Shown here: piece by piece, positions 22,120 through 27,510 of the stretch
How positions within the stretch are numbered: the first letter of the stretch is position 1
How the letters are laid out: each line of letters begins with the position of its first letter
DNA from: Candidatus Treponema faecavium
Lineage (GTDB): Bacteria > Spirochaetota > Spirochaetia > Treponematales > Treponemataceae
Length of the DNA stretch: 27,510 nucleotides
Direction of reading: 5' to 3'
Assembly: GCA_019113455.1 (NCBI GenBank)
Contig: DXHG01000161.1
Coordinates: forward strand, 1-27,510
The notes under the pieces: generated by a model
Databases searched by the model: none
The model's input: the letters and a program-made list of their open reading frames with translations, nothing else
What the model was told of the DNA's origin: nothing
Translations under genes and position numbers: made by a program

Positions 22120-22758
22120 TCAGCGGATGTCTTCGATAACGGCGGCGCAGGTGGTGAGAATCTTTTTCATGTTTTCAGGGTCAACGCCGGTTACTTTCAT
22201 TGTGCAGCGGCGGTTAGACATGTTGTCCCCGTCTGACGTTACAAACGACCGGATATTGCCGCCCAGTTCCGCCACGCCTGCGGCAACTCTCGCAAGCATC
22301 CCGGGCTTTTCTTCGATTAAAAACGTAATGCGCGTTCCCTCATACCGCGCCGCAAACATATCAACAAATACGCGGAACAGATCGCTTTCGGTGATAATGC
22401 CGACAAGCAGGTCGTCTTTCATCACAGGCAGGCAGCCGATGTCCTTGTCTGCCATAATGCGCGCGGCTTCTTCAACAACTTCGGACTGCTGCACTGTTAC
22501 GACATTCGTCGACATGATTTTTTCTACCTTGAGCTTTGACAGCAGATAGCTTATCTCATACATATCGAGCGTTGTCGCGGCAGAAGGCCCTGCATTCACG
22601 AGATCTTTCTTTGTGAGGATGCCGACAAGACGGTTTGCCTTGTTCAGCACGGGCAGTTTGCCGATTTTTTCTTTTGTCATCAGCGCCTTTGCGTCATTAA
22701 CCGACATATCAGGCCGGATAAACACCGGATTCTTTTTCATCACGCCAGCAACTATCAT
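22120..22758 (-). CDS. CBS-CBS-ACT domain protein (AcuB-like)
   Basis: The 212-residue cytoplasmic protein has two CBS motifs: VMKKNPVFIRPDMSVNDAKALM...GILTKKDLVN (about 6-54) and IMSTNVVTVQQSEVVEEAARIM...GIITESDLFR (about 80-129). A C-terminal ACT domain (ITFLIEEKPGMLARVAAGVAELGGNI, about 143-205) follows. CBS pairs bind adenine nucleotides and ACT domains bind amino acids, so it could sense both energy state and an amino acid. It follows livF by 12 bases with GGAGG before its ATG and is the last gene before the terminator. A role in sensing or controlling branched-chain amino acid use is inferred from position only. Confidence 0.88.
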   Translation of the reverse strand: MIVAGVMKKNPVFIRPDMSVNDAKALMTKEKIGKLPVLNKANRLVGILTKKDLVNAGPSAATTLDMYEISYLLSKLKVEKIMSTNVVTVQQSEVVEEAARIMADKDIGCLPVMKDDLLVGIITESDLFRVFVDMFAARYEGTRITFLIEEKPGMLARVAAGVAELGGNIRSFVTSDGDNMSNRRCTMKVTGVDPENMKKILTTCAAVIEDIR

Positions 22759-22770
22759 GTCTTGCCTCCA

Positions 22771-23475
22771 TCAACCGCCCAAATAGGCTTTTTTCACACT
22801 GTCATCATGCAGCAGCTCCTGCGAACTGCCGGATTTATTTATGACGCCCGTCTCCAGTATATACGCACGGCTCGCAATCGACAGCGCCTTATACGCATTC
22901 TGCTCAACGAGCAGTATCGTCGTACCGCTTTTGTTGATTTCCAATATAATAGAAAAGATTTCATCAACAAGAATAGGGGCAAGCCCCATCGAAGGCTCGT
23001 CAAGCAGCAAAAGCCGCGGATCGGCCATGAGCGCGCGGCCCATCGCAAGCATCTGCTGTTCGCCGCCTGAAAGCGTGCCGGCATACTGGCGGATACGCTC
23101 TTTAAGCCGCGGAAAAAGCGAAAACACTTTTTCCATATCGCGCTTTATGCCTGCGCGGTCGGTGCGCGTAAACGCACCCATTTCAAGGTTTTCGCGCACC
23201 GTCAGGTTCGCAAAAATACGCCTGCCTTCAGGAACATGGATCAGGCCCTTGCGCACAATCATGTTTGCCGGCATGCCGGTAATGTCCTCGCCTTCAAACA
23301 GTATCTGCCCGCCGCCTTTCTTTATGATGTTCGACACCGCGTGCAGCGTTGTCGTCTTTCCTGCGCCGTTTGAGCCGATAAGCGTGATAATCTCGCCCTC
23401 ATGCACTTCAAACGAAATACCGCGCAGCGCCTTTATCGCGCCGTATGACACGCTCAGTTCTGACACATACAGCAT
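22771..23475 (-). CDS. livF: Branched-chain amino acid ABC transporter ATPase LivF
   Basis: LivF is one of two ATPases powering the Liv importer. The 234-residue protein has Walker A GSNGAGKTT (34-42), the Q-loop region, the signature LSGGEQQMLAMGRAL, Walker B LLLLDEPSMGLAP and the H-loop region, here LLVEQN as is usual in LivF. The ATG overlaps the livG stop by one base (TAATG). Substrates of the family include leucine, isoleucine, valine and sometimes urea or amides; the exact ligand depends on the binding protein. Confidence 0.96.
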   Translation of the reverse strand: MLYVSELSVSYGAIKALRGISFEVHEGEIITLIGSNGAGKTTTLHAVSNIIKKGGGQILFEGEDITGMPANMIVRKGLIHVPEGRRIFANLTVRENLEMGAFTRTDRAGIKRDMEKVFSLFPRLKERIRQYAGTLSGGEQQMLAMGRALMADPRLLLLDEPSMGLAPILVDEIFSIILEINKSGTTILLVEQNAYKALSIASRAYILETGVINKSGSSQELLHDDSVKKAYLGG

Positions 23476-24287
23476 TACGCCTCACCTCCCGCAGCCGCCT
23501 CGGAACCCAGATACGCCTTAATCACCATCGGATCGGAACGCACTTCTTCGGGCTTGCCCTGAGCGATAATGCGCCCGTAGTCAAGCACGATAAGCCGCTC
23601 GCAGATACGCATCACCAGGTGCATATCGTGCTCAATCAGCAAAATCGTCAGATCAAACTCATTGCGGATAAAGGCGATAAGCCGCGTAAGCTCATCCGTC
23701 TCCTGCGGGTTCATGCCCGCGGCAGGCTCGTCAAGCAGCAAGAGCGACGGCTTTGCCGCAAGCGCGCGCACAATTTCAAGTTTGCGCTGTTCGCCGTACG
23801 GCAGGTTTTTTGCAAGCTCATTTGTCTTTTCCTCAATATGAAAGAGTTCAAGCAGCTCGGTCGTCCGTTCGGTCATCAGCTGCTCATCGCGGCGGAAGCG
23901 CGGCGTGCGCACCAGCGCGTCAAGCGGCGTTACGCTGCGAAGCCCGTGCAGCGCGATGCGCACGTTGTCCGCAACGGTTAAATTGCCGAACAGGCGGATA
24001 TTCTGAAACGTGCGCGCAATACCCAGCTGATTTAACTGCGCGGGCGTCTTTTTGTTTACTTTATGCACGCGGCCACAAGCGTCCCAAAACGTGATTTCGC
24101 CCTCTGTCGGCGTATATACGCCGGAAAACATGTTGAACACGGTTGTTTTTCCCGCGCCGTTCGGACCGATAAGCCCTACAAGCTCGCCTTTGTTCAGAGA
24201 ACACGAAAAATTATTTACCGCGCGCAACCCGCCGAACACAATAGAAAGATCCGTCGCCTGCAGCAGCAGATTATTTTGCGTTTGCAT
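23475..24287 (-). CDS. livG: Branched-chain amino acid ABC transporter ATPase LivG
   Basis: LivG is the second ATPase of the Liv importer. From the ATG at 24287 the protein has 270 residues with Walker A GPNGAGKTT (41-49), the Liv-type insert after it (GVYTPTEGEITFWDACGRVH), the signature LPYGEQRKLEI, Walker B LLLLDEPAAGMNP and the switch LLIEHDM. AGGAG lies eight bases before this ATG; the 29 codons further upstream lie inside livM and are rejected. It overlaps the livM end by 17 bases and the livF start by one. Confidence 0.96.
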   Translation of the reverse strand: MQTQNNLLLQATDLSIVFGGLRAVNNFSCSLNKGELVGLIGPNGAGKTTVFNMFSGVYTPTEGEITFWDACGRVHKVNKKTPAQLNQLGIARTFQNIRLFGNLTVADNVRIALHGLRSVTPLDALVRTPRFRRDEQLMTERTTELLELFHIEEKTNELAKNLPYGEQRKLEIVRALAAKPSLLLLDEPAAGMNPQETDELTRLIAFIRNEFDLTILLIEHDMHLVMRICERLIVLDYGRIIAQGKPEEVRSDPMVIKAYLGSEAAAGGEA

Positions 24288-25296
24288 CGGTATTCTCCTT
24301 TGAAAGCCCGCGGCGCCTGAGCCTGGCGCCAAGCAGCTTCCGCCACTCGGGCAGCCGCTCCCAGACACGCACAAAAGAAAGCTCTTTCATGCCCAAAAAG
24401 CCCTGCGGCCTGAAAAGCATCACGCAGATAAGAATCAGCGGATAAAACACGAGCCGGTAATCCTGTAAAAAGCGAAGGAATTCCTGCAAATACGTGAGCA
24501 CGAATGCCGCAAGCACCGAACCCGTAACGGACCCCATACCGCCGAGCACAACGAAAATCAGATAGTCGATGCTGCGGTTAAACGACGCGAGGTCAGGCTT
24601 AATAAATCCGATAAACGGCGCGTACAGCGCGCCGCCGATACCGGCAATAAACGCGGCGATCACAAAGCCTATCATCTTGTAGCGGAACACTCCAATGCCG
24701 CTTGAATTGGCGGCAATCTCGTCTTCGCGCACGGCAAGAATCGCGCGCCCGTACGTAGAGCGCAGAAAGTTCTGCAAGAGCGCAATAATCACGACGAGCG
24801 AGCCGACTATCAGGATATAGGCAAGATCTGCATAGCTCACGAGCAGCGTCGGAAACTGCTTGCCGTTTGCGCCGCCGGTCAGATCCTTAAAGTTTACGAG
24901 CAGCACGCGGATAATCTCTCCGAACCCGAGCGTTACAATCGCGAGGTAATCGCCCTGCAGCTTGAGCGTCGGAAAGCCGATGACAATCCCGAACACACAC
25001 GTTATCAGCGCGGAAATCAGTATAGATACCGCAAGCGGCACGCCCGCCTGCGTCAACAGCGCGCATGAATACGCGCCTATCGCCATAAACCCCGCCTGCC
25101 CCAGCGAGAGCTGGCCGGTAATGCCGCAGATCATATTGACGCTTACCGCCATAATCGCGTTAATGCCGCCGAGCGTAAGTATCTGCGCCGTGTAAGCGTC
25201 TATGATCCAGAAATGTATGAGCACGCCGGGAACAGCCACGCACAGCACGCCGACGGCGGCAAGAATTAAAAAGTTTCGCAGATGCACGTTTTTCAT
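24271..25296 (-). CDS. livM: Branched-chain amino acid ABC transporter permease LivM
   Basis: LivM is one of the two membrane subunits of the Liv importer. The 341-residue protein has about nine or ten membrane helices and the family motifs GQLSLGQAGFMAIGAY, LQGDYLAIVTLGFGEIIR (coupling segment), GRAILAVREDEIAANSSGI and FVVLGGMGSVTGSVLAAF. A basic cytoplasmic tail (LLGARLRRRG) overlaps the livG start. AAGGTG precedes its ATG, which is four bases past the livH stop. Confidence 0.96.
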   Translation of the reverse strand: MKNVHLRNFLILAAVGVLCVAVPGVLIHFWIIDAYTAQILTLGGINAIMAVSVNMICGITGQLSLGQAGFMAIGAYSCALLTQAGVPLAVSILISALITCVFGIVIGFPTLKLQGDYLAIVTLGFGEIIRVLLVNFKDLTGGANGKQFPTLLVSYADLAYILIVGSLVVIIALLQNFLRSTYGRAILAVREDEIAANSSGIGVFRYKMIGFVIAAFIAGIGGALYAPFIGFIKPDLASFNRSIDYLIFVVLGGMGSVTGSVLAAFVLTYLQEFLRFLQDYRLVFYPLILICVMLFRPQGFLGMKELSFVRVWERLPEWRKLLGARLRRRGLSKENTDANAK

Positions 25297-25300
25297 AGCG

Positions 25301-26200
25301 CTACACCTTTACCTTTACTTTTTCGCCCATAATGCCGGTCGGCTTTACGAGCAGAATCACAATCAGTATCGAAAACGAAATAGCGTCTGCAAACTGCGAG
25401 GATAAAAAGCCTTTGGTAAGCGTTTCTGCAATGCCCAGTATATACCCGCCGAGCATCGCCCCGGGCACGGAACCGATGCCGCCTAATACCGCAGCGACAA
25501 ATGCCTTGAGCCCCGGCATCGTGCCCATCGTAGGGTCTATCTGCGGATACGCGCTCGCGTACAGCACGCCGCCGGCGGCGGCAAGCACCGCGCCGAGCGC
25601 GAACGTGAACGCAATCGTGCGGTCAACCGAGATTCCCATAAGGCTTGCCGCCTGCATGTCATACGATACGGCGCGCATCGCTTTGCCCGTCCTGGTGTGA
25701 TTGATAATATAGTTCAGAATCACCATGAGCAGTGCGGAAAGCACCAGCACGATAAGCTGTATGTTTGAAATGGACACAAAGCCCAGATTGATATTGACAG
25801 TGGCGAGCGTCGGGTATTCCCGCGGGTTCGGGCCGATAAACGGCAGCACACGCGCGCCGTTTTGCAGAATCAGCGACACCGCTATCGCCGTGATAAGCGA
25901 GTTAAGCCGCGGCGCGGAACGCAGCGGCCGATATGCAAAGCGTTCTATTACGATAGAAAGCACGCCGCACACGAGCATTGCCGCGGCAAACGCCATCGCA
26001 AGCCCCGCCGGCGTGGCGCCCACGGCCTGCAAAACAAAATAGCCGGTATACGCGCCCACCATGAGGATATCGCCGTGCGCAAAATTGATAAGCTTTACGA
26101 TACCGTAGACCATGGTATATCCCAGCGCGATCAGCGCATAAATGCTTCCGAGCGAAAGCCCGTTTACCATCTGCTGTATGAAAATGCTTCCGGTATTCAC
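25301..26200 (-). CDS. livH: Branched-chain amino acid ABC transporter permease LivH
   Basis: LivH pairs with LivM to form the membrane pore. The protein has about eight membrane helices and the motifs SLGSIYALIALGYTMVYGI, LINFAHGDILMVGAY, GKAMRAVSYDMQAASLMGI and FVAAVLGGIGSVPGAMLGG. I place the start at a GTG (26200; 299 residues) because GGAGG lies four bases before it and the protein then begins as in other LivH. An ATG nine codons upstream (26227) is the longer alternative; the two candidate starts fall in a 14-base duplication (26189-26220). The gene lies downstream of a hairpin terminator that separates it from livJ. Confidence 0.95.
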   Translation of the reverse strand: MNTGSIFIQQMVNGLSLGSIYALIALGYTMVYGIVKLINFAHGDILMVGAYTGYFVLQAVGATPAGLAMAFAAAMLVCGVLSIVIERFAYRPLRSAPRLNSLITAIAVSLILQNGARVLPFIGPNPREYPTLATVNINLGFVSISNIQLIVLVLSALLMVILNYIINHTRTGKAMRAVSYDMQAASLMGISVDRTIAFTFALGAVLAAAGGVLYASAYPQIDPTMGTMPGLKAFVAAVLGGIGSVPGAMLGGYILGIAETLTKGFLSSQFADAISFSILIVILLVKPTGIMGEKVKVKV

Positions 26201-26220
26201 AATTCCTCCGGTATTCACAA
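26189..26220. repeat. 14-base direct repeat at the livH start
   Basis: TCCGGTATTCACAA occurs at 26189-26202 and again at 26207-26220, an 18-base period. The duplication repeats the start codon context of livH (two in-frame GTG codons) and creates the ribosome site between them. Confidence 0.7.
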
Positions 26221-26299
26221 AATACATTATATCGGCGCGATATTGTACAATAATCCAAATCAGCGCGTAAAGTCCCGCTCAAAGCGGCCGGGCGGATAC

Positions 26300-26326
26300 A
26301 AAAACAGCCGGTCTCACAACCGGCTG
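26300..26326 (-). terminator. Intra-operon terminator/attenuator between livJ and livH
   Basis: On the minus strand CAGCCGGT pairs with ACCGGCTG (8 bp, 6-base loop, 26305-26326) and is followed by five T. It lies 20 bases past the livJ stop. A partial terminator here would give more binding protein than permease, a common arrangement. Confidence 0.82.
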
Positions 26327-26345
26327 CAGGCGCAATCTCCGCAGG

Positions 26346-27494
26346 TTACGGATTGATTGTCGTCTTATACACAGGCGTGAGTTCGCCGTCAGCGTCTTTG
26401 ACAATTTCAACGATAACCGCGGACTTTACCGGATTGCGGTTCTCGTCAAAGTAAAGCTCCCCGGTAACATAGCTGCCTTTTACGTTTGCAAGCGCGTCGC
26501 GGATTGAAGCAGAATCGGTTACGTCTGCGGTCAGCAGCGCGTCGCGCAGCATGTACATGCTGTCATAGCCAAGCGCCGCAAACGAAACGGGCGTCTCGCC
26601 GTATTTCGCTTCATAGGCTTTTACAAAGTTGATTACTTTCTCGTCGGTTGAGTCAGCCGCGTAGTGGTTTGAGTAATAGCCGTTGAGCATCTCGTCTCCA
26701 GCTTCTGACACAACACCGTCCCAGCCGTCAGCGCCGACAATCGGCGTGTTGATGCCCTGCGCGCGCAGCTGCTTTGCAATCAGCGCGACTGTCGAATAGT
26801 AATCGGGCAGATAGACTACTTCGGGATTGGCGTTCTTTATCTTTGTGAGCTGCGCGTTAAAGTCTTTGTCTCCCGTTGAGTACGATTCTTCGCTCACGAT
26901 CGTGCCGCCGCCGTCTCTAATCGCCTTGCAGAAGTTTTCATACAGACCGACCGAATAATCGTTTCCGATGTCATAGAGCACCGCCGCGTTTTTAAGGCCG
27001 AGGTCTTCGATTACAAAGCGGCCGCCGACTGTTCCCTGGAACGGGTCGATAAAGCAGGTTCTGAAAATATAATCGCCGACCTGCGTGATTTCTGTCGCCG
27101 TCGCGGCGGGCGCGATCATCACGACTTTCTGGTTCTGTGCAAGCGACGCGATGGCGTTGCAGCAACCTGAAGTCATGGAACCGATAATCATGTTTACGCG
27201 GTCTTTTGTCGTCAGTTTCTTATACGCGTTTACCGACTTTTCGGGATTTCCCTCGTCGTCCTCGACAATCATCTCGACCATTTTGCCGTTGATGCCGCCT
27301 GCGGCGTTGATTTCCTCAATGGCGAGGTCAATCGCCTGACGGCACGTAACGCCGTACACCGCTACCGAACCGGAAAGCGGGAATATGCCGCCGATTTTAA
27401 TCGTGTCGCTTTCCTGCTTGCTGCATCCGGCAAACAGCAGCACGGACGCCGCAGCGATACCTGCCGCAATGCGGCGCAGTCCCTGTATTTTCAT
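26346..27494 (-). CDS. livJ: Branched-chain amino acid ABC transporter substrate-binding lipoprotein
   Basis: The 382-residue binding protein belongs to the Leu/Ile/Val-binding (type I periplasmic-binding) family. It is a lipoprotein with lipobox LFAGC (Cys24), followed by IKIGGIFPLSGSVAVYGV, AIEEINAAGGINGK, MIIGSMTSGCCNAIASLAQN, MIAPAATATEITQ, YIFRTCFIDPFQG and VYLPDYYSTVALIAKQLRAQG. Two adjacent Cys in the TSGCCN loop near the ligand pocket are uncommon. AGGAGG (27501-27506) lies six bases before the ATG. It is the first visible gene of the liv operon; its promoter lies outside the window. The ligand is probably a branched-chain amino acid but is not proven by sequence. Confidence 0.95.
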   Translation of the reverse strand: MKIQGLRRIAAGIAAASVLLFAGCSKQESDTIKIGGIFPLSGSVAVYGVTCRQAIDLAIEEINAAGGINGKMVEMIVEDDEGNPEKSVNAYKKLTTKDRVNMIIGSMTSGCCNAIASLAQNQKVVMIAPAATATEITQVGDYIFRTCFIDPFQGTVGGRFVIEDLGLKNAAVLYDIGNDYSVGLYENFCKAIRDGGGTIVSEESYSTGDKDFNAQLTKIKNANPEVVYLPDYYSTVALIAKQLRAQGINTPIVGADGWDGVVSEAGDEMLNGYYSNHYAADSTDEKVINFVKAYEAKYGETPVSFAALGYDSMYMLRDALLTADVTDSASIRDALANVKGSYVTGELYFDENRNPVKSAVIVEIVKDADGELTPVYKTTINP

Positions 27495-27510
27495 AGCAAA
27501 CCTCCTATGC

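Overview
The window looks like chromosomal DNA of a GC-rich, diderm, spirochaete-like bacterium, most likely a treponeme. This is inferred from several lipoproteins with loose lipoboxes, a MurA carrying Asp in place of the fosfomycin-target Cys, a beta-propeller/DUF4015 glycoside-hydrolase-like protein, a TrpX-type binding protein and the gatCAB genes. There is no rRNA gene to fix the taxonomy, and I saw no tRNA gene, transposase, integrase, phage gene or CRISPR array. About 25 protein genes are intact and no pseudogene was recognised.

Layout. Positions 89-4555 (minus strand): gatC-gatA-gatB followed by two unrecognised genes, one operon for tRNA-dependent amidation plus passengers. 4733-6715 (minus): exbB-exbD-tonB, an energy-transduction module. 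7176-8165 (plus): an orphan ABC substrate-binding protein with its own strong promoter and terminator. 8228-13633 (minus): DUF4015/beta-propeller protein, PAP2 phosphatase, mnmE and adk. 13634-15254: a 1.6-kb island that is mostly non-coding, with one small AT-richer lipoprotein gene between a hairpin array on one side and a 22-bp-period palindromic repeat array on the other. 15255-21124 (plus): SLH/TPR-like lipoprotein, pepT, a TSCPD-domain protein, murA, era and another lipoprotein. 21603-22037 (plus): hsp20 with a sigma-54-like promoter and a perfect inverted repeat upstream. 22120-27494 (minus): livJ, a terminator/attenuator, then livH-livM-livG-livF and a CBS-ACT regulator-like protein, forming a branched-chain amino acid transport operon.

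The genes are mostly housekeeping (translation fidelity, tRNA modification, nucleotide balance, peptidoglycan precursor synthesis, ribosome assembly) mixed with envelope and nutrient-uptake functions. The novelty is in the non-coding DNA: (i) a promoter at 14680-14706 with an 8-base C/G run between a perfect -35 and a good -10, the layout of a slipped-strand phase-variable switch driving a lipoprotein; (ii) an iteron-like array of GGCAA units every 22-23 bp at 14786-15001 that is also symmetric about a single axis; (iii) a chain of at least seven compact hairpins at 13796-14065; and (iv) short dispersed copies of parts of these repeats elsewhere in the window, one pair with a compensatory base-pair change. 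All of this was read by eye; no alignment, folding or database search was run.
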